Shown here piece after piece: positions 7,711-16,502 of a stretch of DNA of 64,000 nucleotides (positions are counted from its first letter, which is position 1; each line of letters opens with the position of its first letter). The notes under the pieces are model-generated. The model saw nothing but the letters and a program-made list of their open reading frames with translations. It made no database searches and was not told where the DNA came from. Where the stretch lies: NCBI GenBank assembly GCA_964636225.1, contig CAZWQM010000009.1, positions 1 through 64,000 of the forward strand. The letters run 5' to 3'. The DNA comes from UBA1858 sp964636225 (lineage in GTDB: Bacteria; Pseudomonadota; Gammaproteobacteria; UBA4575). The position numbers and the translations under genes were made by a program.

Positions 7711-8337
7711 ATGCTGCGTCGATATCTGGTTGCAGGCCTGCTTGTCTGGGTGCCACTGGGTATCACGTTTCTGGTGATTCGGTTCATGCTGGAGATGATG
7801 GACCGATTATTATTGGTGCTGCCGGTCGAATGGAGGCCTGAGACCGTTCTGGGATTTACCATCCCCGGTTTTGGCTTGGTGTTGGCGATCGCCATTTTAA
7901 TAATTACCGGGATGATTGTGGCCAACCTGCTGGGCCGCAGCCTGTTGCGCCTCTGGGAGGCACTGTTATCGCGTATTCCACTGGTCAGAACGGTATATTC
8001 TTCGGCCAAGCAAATCATGGCGAGCCTGCTTTCCACCGGCAGCCAGTCTTTTCGCAAAGTGCTATTGATTGAATATCCACGCAAAGGTATCTGGACGCTG
8101 TGTTTTCAGACGGCTGCGGCGGCCGACGAAATCCAGCAAAAGGTGCAAAAAGAAATGGTGATGGTGTTTGTTCCTACCACACCAAACCCCACTTCCGGCT
8201 TTATAATGGCAGTGCCGGTTGAGGATACACGCGAGCTGGATATGGATATCGAAACCGCGCTTAAATTAGTCATGTCTCTGGGGCTGGCGAGTCAAACAGA
8301 CGACGCTAAAGTTGATTCGAACAAAGCGACTCCGTAA
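7711..8337 (+). CDS. DUF502 family membrane protein
   Basis: A 208-aa inner-membrane protein of the DUF502 family. It starts MLRRYLVAGLLVWVPLGITFLVIRF, the typical first transmembrane helix, has a second hydrophobic segment near residues 50-75 (GFGLVLAIAILIITGMIVANLLGR), then a soluble part with IPLVRTVYSSAKQ and FVPTTPNPTSGF, both hallmarks of the family. The biochemical role is unknown. It follows fmdB by 30 bp and precedes aspS, an order common in gammaproteobacteria and probably one transcript. Confidence 0.9.
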   Translation: MLRRYLVAGLLVWVPLGITFLVIRFMLEMMDRLLLVLPVEWRPETVLGFTIPGFGLVLAIAILIITGMIVANLLGRSLLRLWEALLSRIPLVRTVYSSAKQIMASLLSTGSQSFRKVLLIEYPRKGIWTLCFQTAAAADEIQQKVQKEMVMVFVPTTPNPTSGFIMAVPVEDTRELDMDIETALKLVMSLGLASQTDDAKVDSNKATP

Positions 8338-8437
8338 TATCCACAACTTCCGCGGAAATCGGCCTGATTTAGCCTGTTTCGGCCACCGAACTTGTGGGAA
8401 TCACAAAATTAACCAGATCTAAGCCAGGAAGCTAAAC

Positions 8438-10213
8438 ATGCGCACGCAATATTGTGGGGAAGTCAATAAAGACCATCTTGATCAGGAAGTTACTCTATGC
8501 GGTTGGGTAAATCGTCGCCGTGATCATGGCGGTGTTATTTTTATCGATTTACGTGACCGAACTGGACTGGTTCAAGTGGTTTTTGCCCCGGATCATGCAG
8601 AAATTTTTAAGATGGCCGAGCATGTGCGTAATGAATACGTGCTTCAAGTGATAGCGAAAGTGCGCTTGCGTCCGGAAGGCACGGTGAATCCTGAATTATC
8701 TACCGGTGAAATCGAAGTATTGGCTACTCAGCTAAACGTGCTGAATGAATCAGAAACTCCTCCATTCCAGATTGACGATGAAGACGTCAACGAAGAATCA
8801 CGCTTGCGTTACCGCTATGTTGATTTGCGCAGACCGGTGATGCAGAAACGTATGCAAATGCGGATTAACGTGGTGCGCTCGTTGAGAAGATATCTTGATG
8901 AACATGGTTTTATGGACATTGAGACACCGATGTTAACCAAGGCCACACCGGAAGGTGCGCGGGATTATCTGGTTCCCAGTCGTACTCATCCCGGCTCATT
9001 CTTTGCGTTGCCACAGTCTCCGCAGATTTTTAAGCAGTTATTAATGATGAGTGGTTTTGACCGCTATTATCAGATTGTGCGTTGTTTCCGCGATGAAGAT
9101 TTACGTGCGGATCGCCAGCCTGAATTTACCCAGTTGGATATCGAGACTTCTTTTCTGACTCAGGAAGACATCATCGTCATGATGGAGCAGATGATGCGCG
9201 AGGTTTTCAAGGCAACACTGGATGTGGACTTGCCCAATCCATTCCCACGCATGCCTTATTCAGAAGCCATGCATCGCTATGGCTCAGATAAACCGGATTT
9301 GCGCGTGCCACTGGAATTGGTGGACATCACCGATTTGATGAAAGAAGTTGAATTCAAAGTCTTCAGTGGACCGGCCAACGATGAGAAAGGGCGTGTTGCC
9401 GTACTGCGTCTGCCCAATGGAAGCGAGTTGTCACGCAAAGACATTGATGATTACACCAAATATGTCAGTAACTACGGAGCGCGAGGCTTAGCCTATATTA
9501 AGTGCAATGACATCGCGCAGGGTATAGAAGGACTACAAAGTCCAATTCTTAAATTCCTGCCGGATGATGTCGTTGAAAAAATCATTCAGCGAACAGAAGT
9601 GCAGAACGGCGACTTGTTATTCTTTGGTGCGGACAAGGCTACCGTTGTGAATGATGCACTGGGCGCCTTGCGAGTAAAACTTGGCATTGATTGTGGTCTG
9701 CTTGAAGGCGAGTGGAAACCTTTATGGGTTGTGGACTTCCCGATGTTTGAATGGGATGAAAAAGAAAATCGCTGGAATGCACTGCATCATCCATTTACGG
9801 CACCCAACCTGGATTCTGCCCAGCAATTGCTGGATAACCCGGGTGCGAGTTTGTCCAAAGCCTACGATATGGTATTGAATGGCACTGAGTTGGGTGGCGG
9901 TTCAGTACGTATTCATAAACAGGATATTCAGAAAGCGGTGTTTGGAGTGCTGGATATTTCCGAGCAGGAAGCAGAAAGTAAATTTGGTTTCCTGTTGAAA
10001 GCGCTTAAGTATGGTTGTCCACCGCATGCCGGAATTGCTTTTGGAATGGATCGTTTGATTATGCTTATGACCGGCAGTGATTCGATTCGCGATGTCATGG
10101 CTTTCCCCAAAACACAAACAGCGCAGTGTCCATTAACCGATGCCCCGGCCGAAGTGAGTGAACATCAGTTAAAAGAATTAAATATTCGCTTGCGAGCAAA
10201 AGTTAAGGAGTAG
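8438..10213 (+). CDS. aspS: Aspartyl-tRNA synthetase
   Basis: A 591-aa class II synthetase that charges tRNA-Asp. The N-terminal OB-fold anticodon-binding domain (about residues 1-105, VTLCGWVNRRRDHGG) precedes the catalytic core with motif 2 (FRDEDLRADRQPEFTQLD), the bacterial GAD insertion near residues 300-410, and motif 3 (GIAFGMDRLIMLMTG). The size matches bacterial-type AspRS. The start follows AGGAAG at good spacing (ccAGGAAGctaaacATG). It closes the fmdB-DUF502-aspS group. Confidence 0.97.
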   Translation: MRTQYCGEVNKDHLDQEVTLCGWVNRRRDHGGVIFIDLRDRTGLVQVVFAPDHAEIFKMAEHVRNEYVLQVIAKVRLRPEGTVNPELSTGEIEVLATQLNVLNESETPPFQIDDEDVNEESRLRYRYVDLRRPVMQKRMQMRINVVRSLRRYLDEHGFMDIETPMLTKATPEGARDYLVPSRTHPGSFFALPQSPQIFKQLLMMSGFDRYYQIVRCFRDEDLRADRQPEFTQLDIETSFLTQEDIIVMMEQMMREVFKATLDVDLPNPFPRMPYSEAMHRYGSDKPDLRVPLELVDITDLMKEVEFKVFSGPANDEKGRVAVLRLPNGSELSRKDIDDYTKYVSNYGARGLAYIKCNDIAQGIEGLQSPILKFLPDDVVEKIIQRTEVQNGDLLFFGADKATVVNDALGALRVKLGIDCGLLEGEWKPLWVVDFPMFEWDEKENRWNALHHPFTAPNLDSAQQLLDNPGASLSKAYDMVLNGTELGGGSVRIHKQDIQKAVFGVLDISEQEAESKFGFLLKALKYGCPPHAGIAFGMDRLIMLMTGSDSIRDVMAFPKTQTAQCPLTDAPAEVSEHQLKELNIRLRAKVKE

Positions 10214-10279
10214 CTGGGTATTTTGTGAGAGGCTGGATTCCCGCGTTCATTAGAAATTGCTCCTGCACCTAGTTATTAT

Positions 10280-10305
10280 TGGATTCTCGCGTTTGCGGGA
10301 ATGTC
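10280..10305 (+). repeat. 26-bp palindromic repeat (TGGAT to ATGTC)
   Basis: TGGATTCTCGCGTTTGCGGGAATGTC between aspS and pilW. A broken left half (TGGATTCCCGCG) lies at 10234-10245, and two stray half-stems (CACGCGGGAATG, CGCGTGGGAGTGACG) follow, as if several copies had decayed in place. Confidence 0.75.
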
Positions 10306-10367
10306 GAGGATGTCACGCGGGAATGTTGATGATGTCGCGTGGGAGTGACGCTATAATCAACGGCGAT

Positions 10368-11132
10368 CTACTCTATTGTGGCAATCGCCCATTGATATTC
10401 TTCTGAAGTGGGAAATTCATTTTGCAGTAAATTAAAGTAACTGACTACCACTTCCTTGTCGCGCATCAAGCGTCCGATTTCCATGCCAAGCTTGAGTGTC
10501 TCTGGAGTATGGGGAGCAATTTGGGAATAGGACTGCAAGCGCTCAAGTGCCGGAATACCACGGCCTTTGGTAAAATTGATTTTTGCCAGCTGAAATAACG
10601 CCACCGAATTTTTTTCTTTAAAGTCCAGTGCGGTCTTGAAATAATTTTCAGCCTGATCAATGTCAGGTACACGCAGTGCACATAGTCCGGCATTGGTATA
10701 GGCAATTTCAGGATTGGGGTTGCTGGGATGGCTGCCCGCACGAAGGAATTTTTCTTCGGCCTGTTCGATGCGTCCATACTCACACAAAAAGTTGCCGTAG
10801 TTGTTCAGCGTGGATGCATCATTACCTGCAATGGAGAGTGCTTTTTCAAAATGTTTGACTGCCAGTTCTGCCTTTTGACTTTTTCCATAGATCAGTCCGG
10901 CAATATTGTTGGCATCAACATTTTCAGGGTCAAGAATCAGTGCTTGATTAATAGTTTGCTGGGCTTGAACCAAAGCCCCACGCTGTGTCTGAACAAGACT
11001 ATTGGTGACCAGTGCATTAATATCCGGGCTGGGTTTGCTACGGTTGGACTGACTCGGTTGAGTCGTACAGGCGCTTAATACAATCACCATGCATAACTGA
11101 ATAAGTGCAACAATGAGGGTTGTTTTTTTCAT
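10368..11132 (-). CDS. pilW: Type IV pilus biogenesis lipoprotein PilW/PilF
   Basis: A 254-aa TPR lipoprotein. The signal peptide ends in a lipobox (LSAC, about Cys22), followed by TPR repeats from residue 50 onward. The segments NNYGNFLCEYGRIEQAEEKFLRA and AYTNAGLCALR are characteristic of PilF/PilW, the pilotin that brings PilQ secretin to the outer membrane. It usually sits between rlmN and rodZ/ispG; here it stands alone between aspS and nudB on the opposite strand, so the context does not confirm the assignment. Confidence 0.85.
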   Translation of the reverse strand: MKKTTLIVALIQLCMVIVLSACTTQPSQSNRSKPSPDINALVTNSLVQTQRGALVQAQQTINQALILDPENVDANNIAGLIYGKSQKAELAVKHFEKALSIAGNDASTLNNYGNFLCEYGRIEQAEEKFLRAGSHPSNPNPEIAYTNAGLCALRVPDIDQAENYFKTALDFKEKNSVALFQLAKINFTKGRGIPALERLQSYSQIAPHTPETLKLGMEIGRLMRDKEVVVSYFNLLQNEFPTSEEYQWAIATIE

Positions 11133-11198
11133 TGTAATAAAATAAACCAGACATAATTAATGTGTGCTTCAATGTATCATTAATCAGGCAAAAGCATA

Positions 11199-11657
11199 AT
11201 GACGCGAACAATGGAAAATCATAAAAACTACAAGCGACCTGAGTCAGTGCTGGTGGTTATCTATAGCAAGACGGGCCATGTGCTCATGATGCAGCGTGCT
11301 TTCCCGGAGGATTTTTGGCAGTCCGTAACGGGGAGTCTGGAGTGGGGCGAACAGGCTAAACACGCCGCTGCGCGCGAACTTAAAGAGGAGACAGGGCTGG
11401 AAGCCACGGGTTTGGTTGATTGCCAGTTTTCACAGGAGTACGAAATTTATTCAATCTGGCGCGATCGCTATCCGCCAGGGGTAATCCACAATCGTGAGCA
11501 TGTTTTTCTGCTGCCTCGGGAAAACTGTGATGACATCAGGATGGATCCACGTGAACACGTTAATTACCAGTGGGTCTCGCGTGATGAGGCGATTCAAATG
11601 GCCACTTCTCATACCAATAGTGAAGCCATTGCTCGTTGGGTACCCGAGGTAAATTGA
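11199..11657 (+). CDS. nudB: Dihydroneopterin triphosphate diphosphatase
   Basis: A Nudix hydrolase that removes pyrophosphate from dihydroneopterin triphosphate in folate synthesis. The Nudix box is complete: GSLEWGEQAKHAAARELKEE-TGL near residues 45-67. The protein (152 aa) begins YKRPESVLVVIY after a short leader, as NudB does. An alternative ATG four codons in is possible. The order nudB-yebC-ruvC is the same as in E. coli and supports the call. Confidence 0.92.
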   Translation: MTRTMENHKNYKRPESVLVVIYSKTGHVLMMQRAFPEDFWQSVTGSLEWGEQAKHAAARELKEETGLEATGLVDCQFSQEYEIYSIWRDRYPPGVIHNREHVFLLPRENCDDIRMDPREHVNYQWVSRDEAIQMATSHTNSEAIARWVPEVN

Positions 11658-11749
11658 AAATAGTTAAATTGAAAAACGTAATCGCTTATTGCGCCTAGAA
11701 TCATGCCCATCAGATGATAAACTAGGCCTTTTCTGGAAACGAGAGGAAC

Positions 11750-12496
11750 ATGGCAGGACATAGTAAGTGGGCGAATATTCAACATCGTAAAAAGGCCCAG
11801 GACGCAAAAAGAGGCAAGGTATTTACCAAATTGATTCGTGAAATCACGGTCGCAGCAAAAATGGGTGGTTCGGACATTACCGCGAATCCACGCTTACGCG
11901 TTGCAGTGGATAAAGGCCTTGGCGCGAATATGACAAAAGACACTATTGATCGTGCTATCAAGCGCGGCGCCGGTGAGCTTGAAGGGATGGAATACGAAGA
12001 GATCCAGTACGAAGGATATGGCCCGGGTGGTACCGCAGTACTGGTGGACTGCTTGACTGACAACCGTAATCGTACGGTTTCTGAAGTGCGTCATGCATTT
12101 AGCAAACACGGTGGCAATCTGGGTACCAGTGGATCGGTGGCTTATTTGTTTTCAAAGCAGGGGGTGTTCAGTTTTGATGCTGGTATGGATGAAGATCATT
12201 TGATGGAAGTGGCGCTTGAGTCGGGTGGTGAAGACATCGTAAATAATGATGGTGGTTCGATAGAAGTGATTTGTCAGCCGGAAAATTTTGTCGCTCTGAA
12301 AGAGGCGTTTGCCGAGGCCGGACTGGAAGCCAGCTATGCGGAAGTCGAAATGCGACCGGGAACCATGGCGGAAGTGAACGATGAAGATGCCGAAAAGATT
12401 ATTTGCCTGATTGATGTTCTTGAAGAACTGGACGATGTGCAAAATGTTTATTCCAATGCCGACTTCCCGGATTCCGTGTTGGAGAGTTTAAGTTAA
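11750..12496 (+). CDS. yebC: YebC/PmpR family transcription/translation regulator
   Basis: A 248-aa protein of the universal TACO1/YebC family, starting MAGHSKWANIQHRKKAQDAKRGKVF, the invariant N-terminus. Members are cytoplasmic; some are reported as DNA-binding regulators and some as ribosome-associated factors that help synthesis of proline-rich stretches. GPGGTA near residue 90 and the acidic C-terminal domain are present. It precedes ruvC by 13 bp and starts after GAGAGGAAC. Confidence 0.96.
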   Translation: MAGHSKWANIQHRKKAQDAKRGKVFTKLIREITVAAKMGGSDITANPRLRVAVDKGLGANMTKDTIDRAIKRGAGELEGMEYEEIQYEGYGPGGTAVLVDCLTDNRNRTVSEVRHAFSKHGGNLGTSGSVAYLFSKQGVFSFDAGMDEDHLMEVALESGGEDIVNNDGGSIEVICQPENFVALKEAFAEAGLEASYAEVEMRPGTMAEVNDEDAEKIICLIDVLEELDDVQNVYSNADFPDSVLESLS

Positions 12497-12509
12497 TACT
12501 CATTCCCCA

Positions 12510-13013
12510 ATGGTTCGCATTTTGGGTATCGATCCCGGATCGATAAAAACCGGCTATGGTGTGATTGAAAGTAATGGTCAGCAAAGTCGTTATATTGCCA
12601 GTGGTTATCTCAAACTACCGGCGAATGAATTGGCAAATAAGCTGGGTGAAATATTTTCCCATTTGTCGACCATCATCAGCGAACATCAACCGGAGCATAT
12701 GGCGATTGAACAGGTGTTTCTATCCAGAAATGCGGCTTCAGCGCTCAAACTTGGGCATGCGCGAGGTGCCGCGATGACAGCCGGCGTGCATGCCGATCTG
12801 AAAATTTTTGAATACAGTGCAAGGTCAGTAAAGCAGTCCACTGTGGGTTATGGTGCGGCATCAAAAGAACAGATACAGCATATGATTTTGCGTTTACTGA
12901 ATATTCGAAAAGTTTTACAGGAAGATGAAGCCGACGCTTTGGCTGTGGCTTTATGTCATGCGCATACTGGTTTATCCACCCGTTACGCAAAAAATCTAAA
13001 GGCTACACAATAA
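12510..13013 (+). CDS. ruvC: Holliday junction endonuclease RuvC
   Basis: RuvC resolves Holliday junctions together with RuvAB. The 167-aa protein carries the catalytic acidic residues in ILGIDPGSIKTGYG (Asp7), AIEQVF (Glu near 68) and EDEADALAVALCHA (Asp residues near 140). Length is slightly below the E. coli protein (173 aa). It abuts ruvA with no gap and is part of the yebC-ruvCAB operon. Confidence 0.97.
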   Translation: MVRILGIDPGSIKTGYGVIESNGQQSRYIASGYLKLPANELANKLGEIFSHLSTIISEHQPEHMAIEQVFLSRNAASALKLGHARGAAMTAGVHADLKIFEYSARSVKQSTVGYGAASKEQIQHMILRLLNIRKVLQEDEADALAVALCHAHTGLSTRYAKNLKATQ

Positions 13014-13616
13014 ATGATCGGACGATTGCAGGGCCTGCTGGTTTATAAACAGCCTCCGGAATTGATGATTGATGTCAACGGTATCGGCTATGAAATTGAA
13101 GCTCCCATGTCAACCTTCTATCAACTGCCTGAATGTGGAAGTCAGGTGACTTTGCATATACATATGATCGTGCGTGAAGATGCGCAAACACTGTATGGAT
13201 TTCACGAACTGGCTGACCGCAGTCTTTTCAGAACACTATTAAAGGTAAATGGCGTGGGTGCTAAAATGGCTCTGACAATTCTTTCCGGTATGGCTGCGAG
13301 CGGTTTCCGGCACTGTATTCAGCTGGGTGATACCGATGCTTTAGTACGTCTACCAGGTGTGGGTAAAAAAACCGCGGAGCGTCTGGTAGTCGAATTGCGC
13401 GACCGGCTGGATAAGGATGCTGCGACAGTGCATCTCACCGGCGCTGGTGTGAATTCGCAAAGCGTAAGAAATCATGTCGAAGAGGCAATTTCCGCACTGA
13501 CCGCTTTGGGTTATAAAGGGCCTGAAGCTATACGTATGGTTAAAGGGGTGCAGGATGAGACATCTTCCTGTGAAGAGTTAATTCGAATGGCATTAAAATC
13601 CAGTTTAAGCCGCTAA
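13014..13616 (+). CDS. ruvA: Holliday junction DNA helicase subunit RuvA
   Basis: RuvA tetramers bind the junction and load RuvB. The 200-aa protein begins MIGRLQGLLVYKQPPELMIDVNGIGYE (OB-fold domain I), followed by two helix-hairpin-helix motifs (LLKVNGVGAKMALTIL near residue 75 and LVRLPGVGKKTAERLV near 110) and the flexible linker and C-terminal domain III that contacts RuvB. It starts one base after ruvC ends. Confidence 0.97.
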   Translation: MIGRLQGLLVYKQPPELMIDVNGIGYEIEAPMSTFYQLPECGSQVTLHIHMIVREDAQTLYGFHELADRSLFRTLLKVNGVGAKMALTILSGMAASGFRHCIQLGDTDALVRLPGVGKKTAERLVVELRDRLDKDAATVHLTGAGVNSQSVRNHVEEAISALTALGYKGPEAIRMVKGVQDETSSCEELIRMALKSSLSR

Positions 13617-13632
13617 CCACTCAGCATTACTG

Positions 13633-14682
13633 ATGACCAGTGAACGAATCATAGAAGCCGATAGCCTGGGAAGTGAAGACAGGGCGCTGGATCGCGCCAT
13701 ACGCCCCAGGACATTGTCGGATTACACCGGCCAGCAAAAAGTCTGCGAGCAAATGGAAATTTTTATTGCCGCGGCACGTGAACGCAAAGAAGCGCTGGAC
13801 CATGTGTTGATATTTGGTCCGCCAGGACTTGGCAAGACGACTCTTTCTCACATTATCGCCAATGAGTTGTCAGTCAATATGCGTCAGACTTCAGGCCCGG
13901 TACTTGAGAAAGCCGGAGACCTGGCCGCTATTCTGACAAATCTGGAAGAAAACGATGTGCTGTTTGTGGATGAGATTCACAGGCTGAGTCCGGTCGTTGA
14001 AGAGGTGTTATACCCTGCGCTGGAAGACTTTCAGCTGGATATCGTAATCGGCGAAGGGCCCAGTGCAAGATCGATTAAACTGGATTTGCCACCCTTTACT
14101 TTAGTGGGTGCGACTACGCGTGCAGGATTGTTAACTTCCCCTTTAAGAGACCGGTTTGGCATCGTGCAACGTTTGGAGTTTTATACCACTGAAGAACTGG
14201 CAACCATTGTCAATCGTTCTGCGAGTATTCTAAATGTTGAGCTGGATCCTCAAGGCGCGATTGAAATTGCCAAGCGCTCACGTGGCACACCACGAATTGC
14301 CAATCGTTTATTAAGACGTGTGCGTGACTATGCACAGGTGAAAGGCAATGGTGTGATCACTAAAGACAATGCAGATAAAGCGCTGGATATGTTGAGCGTC
14401 GATCATAACGGCTTTGATCAAATGGATCGGCGAGTGCTGCTGGCGGTCATGGAAAAATTTGAAGGCGGTCCGGTTGGGCTGGATAGCTTATCCGCAGCGG
14501 TGGGTGAAGAGCGAGGCACAATTGAAGATGTGATTGAGCCTTTTTTAATTCTAAATGGCTTTTTGATGCGTACTCCGCGCGGTCGCGTTGCAACAATGAA
14601 CTGTTACCGACATTTTGGCATGCGTGCGCCCAAGCAAATAGAACAACTGCCGCAGGAAGCTGATTTGTTTGCAAGTGAATAA
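13633..14682 (+). CDS. ruvB: Holliday junction branch migration ATPase RuvB
   Basis: A 349-aa AAA+ motor that drives branch migration. Walker A is GPPGLGKTT near residue 62, Walker B is LFVDEIHRL near 113, sensor and arginine finger segments follow (VGATTRAGLLTSPLRDRFG), and the winged-helix DNA-binding domain is at the C-terminus (TPRGRVATMNCYRHFG). It is the last gene of the ruvCAB set; a repeat-rich spacer separates it from ybgC. Confidence 0.98.
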   Translation: MTSERIIEADSLGSEDRALDRAIRPRTLSDYTGQQKVCEQMEIFIAAARERKEALDHVLIFGPPGLGKTTLSHIIANELSVNMRQTSGPVLEKAGDLAAILTNLEENDVLFVDEIHRLSPVVEEVLYPALEDFQLDIVIGEGPSARSIKLDLPPFTLVGATTRAGLLTSPLRDRFGIVQRLEFYTTEELATIVNRSASILNVELDPQGAIEIAKRSRGTPRIANRLLRRVRDYAQVKGNGVITKDNADKALDMLSVDHNGFDQMDRRVLLAVMEKFEGGPVGLDSLSAAVGEERGTIEDVIEPFLILNGFLMRTPRGRVATMNCYRHFGMRAPKQIEQLPQEADLFASE

Positions 14683-14740
14683 ATCAACGAATATCGATCG
14701 GGTGTTAGATAGGAACTGCTGGAAGCTAGATAGAAGTCGC

Positions 14741-14766
14741 GTCATTCTCGCGAACGCGGGAGTTCA
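14741..14766 (-). repeat. 26-bp palindromic repeat (GTCAT to GTTCA)
   Basis: GTCATTCTCGCGAACGCGGGAGTTCA between ruvB and ybgC. The outer stem has decayed but the inner CGCG/CGCG pairing remains. Confidence 0.65.
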
Positions 14767-14787
14767 GCATATGCTTGGAAGGTTGAA

Positions 14788-14813
14788 CGGATCCCCGTTT
14801 TTACGGGGATGAC
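14788..14813 (+). repeat. 26-bp palindromic repeat (CGGAT to ATGAC)
   Basis: CGGATCCCCGTTTTTACGGGGATGAC: stem ATCCCCGT/ACGGGGAT. Both arms differ from the usual TTCCCG in a compensating way. It lies 22 bp after a second copy in the opposite orientation. Confidence 0.75.
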
Positions 14814-14852
14814 TTAAAATGGATTTGAATTAACGTATGAAATGAGGAATAT

Positions 14853-14890
14853 CCGAAGGGCAAAAACTATGGAAGGTTTTTGTAATCCAG
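14853..14890 (+). repeat. Composite multi-hairpin repeat, partial copy C
   Basis: CGAAGGGCAAAAACTATGGAAG followed by GTTTTTGTAATCCAG matches the right third of the composite element at window positions 1-99, including the AAAAAC/GTTTTT hairpin and the GTAATCCA end. The left two thirds are absent, so this is a 5'-truncated copy. Confidence 0.7.
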
Positions 14891-14926
14891 TGTTATCTCA
14901 ATTGAAAAATATGGATACAAAGATTA

Positions 14927-15355
14927 GTGACTGAATCAAACCAGCCGTTTCACTGGCCCGTTCGAGTTTATTATGAAGATACGGATGCGGGTGGAGTGGT
15001 GTTTTACGCCAACTACCTTAAATTTTTGGAGCGCGCTCGGACGGAATGGCTTCGTTCATTTGGTTTTGAACAGGATCAGCTAAAATCGGAGTATGGCATT
15101 GTGTTTGCGGTGCGGGCTGTGGATATTAAATATCTGAAACCGGCACTTTTTAATCAGCAGTTAATGGTTTCCGTGGAAAATATTCAGCTTAAACAGGCAA
15201 GTATGTCTATGCAGCAGTGCATTTCCAGATCAGATGAGAATAAAATTGAATTTATTACAAAAGCCAATGTCAATATAGTGTGTTTGCATAGTGAACAGTT
15301 TTCTCCATGTCCCATTCCTAAACCAATATTTGAAGTGTTAAAAGCATGCATGTAG
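14927..15355 (+). CDS. ybgC: Tol-Pal system-associated acyl-CoA thioesterase YbgC
   Basis: A 142-aa hotdog-fold thioesterase and the first gene of the tol-pal cluster. The signature VYYEDTDAGGVVFYANYLKFLERARTEWLRS (residues 14-44, starting with the catalytic Asp in EDTDAGG) is intact. It hydrolyses short acyl-CoA in vitro and may act on phospholipid metabolism at the division site. Translation starts at a GTG. Its stop lies just before or inside the start region of tolQ. Confidence 0.94.
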   Translation: MTESNQPFHWPVRVYYEDTDAGGVVFYANYLKFLERARTEWLRSFGFEQDQLKSEYGIVFAVRAVDIKYLKPALFNQQLMVSVENIQLKQASMSMQQCISRSDENKIEFITKANVNIVCLHSEQFSPCPIPKPIFEVLKACM

Positions 15356-16059
15356 ATATGAGTATTTATCGGCTGATTGCCGATGCCAGTTTGCTGGTCC
15401 AGATTGTCATGTTGATTCTTGTTATGGCGTCAATGATTTCTTGGACAATTATTTTCAGCAAATCACGTGTTCTGAAGATGGCAACTAAGGAGGCGAATGC
15501 CTTTGAAGACCGTTTTTGGTCCGGTGCCGATTTACCCTCACTTTATGAAAAAGTTGGCTCCAAACGCAATATTTCTGGTATGGAGCGAATATTTGTCGCC
15601 GGGTTTAAAGAATATATACGTTTGTACAAAACTCGTAAGGTGTCTGCCTTGTCGATAAGTGATACTTCCTTGCGGGCCATGAAAGTGGCGCTGTCGCGGG
15701 AAATTGATTTTCTCGAACATTACTTGTCGTTTTTGGCGACGGTAGGATCCACCAGTCCATACATTGGTTTATTTGGTACTGTGTGGGGGATTATGAATTC
15801 ATTCCGAGCATTGGCGGATGTGCAGCAGGCGACACTTTCGGCCGTTGCACCCGGAATTGCTGAAGCGTTGATTGCGACGGCCATGGGTTTGTTTGCGGCT
15901 ATACCGGCGGTAATTGCCTATAACCGTTATTCGACGCAAGCGGATCGCTTAATTACACGCTATGACAATTTTGTCGAAGAATTTACTGGCCTATTGCAAC
16001 GTCAGGCGATCACGCGCGAAACGGATACTGTAAGTCCACAACAGGGTGCTGAAAGTTAA
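15346..16059 (+). CDS. tolQ: Tol-Pal inner-membrane protein TolQ
   Basis: TolQ, with TolR, forms the proton-driven motor that energises TolA at the division septum. The 237-aa protein has three membrane segments (about residues 15-37, 135-155 and 170-195) and the conserved SPYIGLFGTVWGIMNSF and GIAEALIATAMGLFAAIPAVIAYN. The first ATG overlaps ybgC by 10 bases; a second in-frame ATG at 15358 (MSIYRL), just after the ybgC stop, is an equally good start. Confidence 0.96.
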   Translation: MHVDMSIYRLIADASLLVQIVMLILVMASMISWTIIFSKSRVLKMATKEANAFEDRFWSGADLPSLYEKVGSKRNISGMERIFVAGFKEYIRLYKTRKVSALSISDTSLRAMKVALSREIDFLEHYLSFLATVGSTSPYIGLFGTVWGIMNSFRALADVQQATLSAVAPGIAEALIATAMGLFAAIPAVIAYNRYSTQADRLITRYDNFVEEFTGLLQRQAITRETDTVSPQQGAES

Positions 16060-16496
16060 TGTCCCAGTCAGTTTCGCGTCGACGTAAACCCATGTCTGAC
16101 ATCAATGTGGTGCCCTACATTGATGTGATGCTGGTGCTATTGGTCATTTTCATGGTGACAGCGCCTATGTTCAATCAGGGAGTTCAGGTTGATTTACCGC
16201 AGGCACCTTCCGATCCCATTGAAGAATTTATGAATCAGGAAGAGCCGTTTATTGTTTCGGTGGACCAAATAGGCAAGATCTATGTAAACAAAGGTTCCAA
16301 TCCCGAACGTCCCATGACGCTCGGAGAATTCCGCCAACTGGCACCCGGTATGCTGGCGCAGGAGCCTAGCAAGCAGGCTTATGTCAAGGGTGACACGAAT
16401 GTTGTTTATGGTCGTGTGGTGGAAGTGATGGTGGCATTGCAGCAGGCGGGAGTGCCCTCCGTAGGTTTGATATCGCAGCCCGAGATAGATAACTAG
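16059..16496 (+). CDS. tolR: Tol-Pal inner-membrane protein TolR
   Basis: A 145-aa ExbD/TolR family protein: one N-terminal membrane helix with the proton-path aspartate in YIDVMLVLLVIFMVTAP (about residues 20-36), then a periplasmic domain that binds peptidoglycan. The start overlaps the tolQ stop by one base, so the two are coupled. Length matches the family. Confidence 0.96.
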   Translation: MSQSVSRRRKPMSDINVVPYIDVMLVLLVIFMVTAPMFNQGVQVDLPQAPSDPIEEFMNQEEPFIVSVDQIGKIYVNKGSNPERPMTLGEFRQLAPGMLAQEPSKQAYVKGDTNVVYGRVVEVMVALQQAGVPSVGLISQPEIDN

Positions 16497-16502
16497 TCCA
16501 TT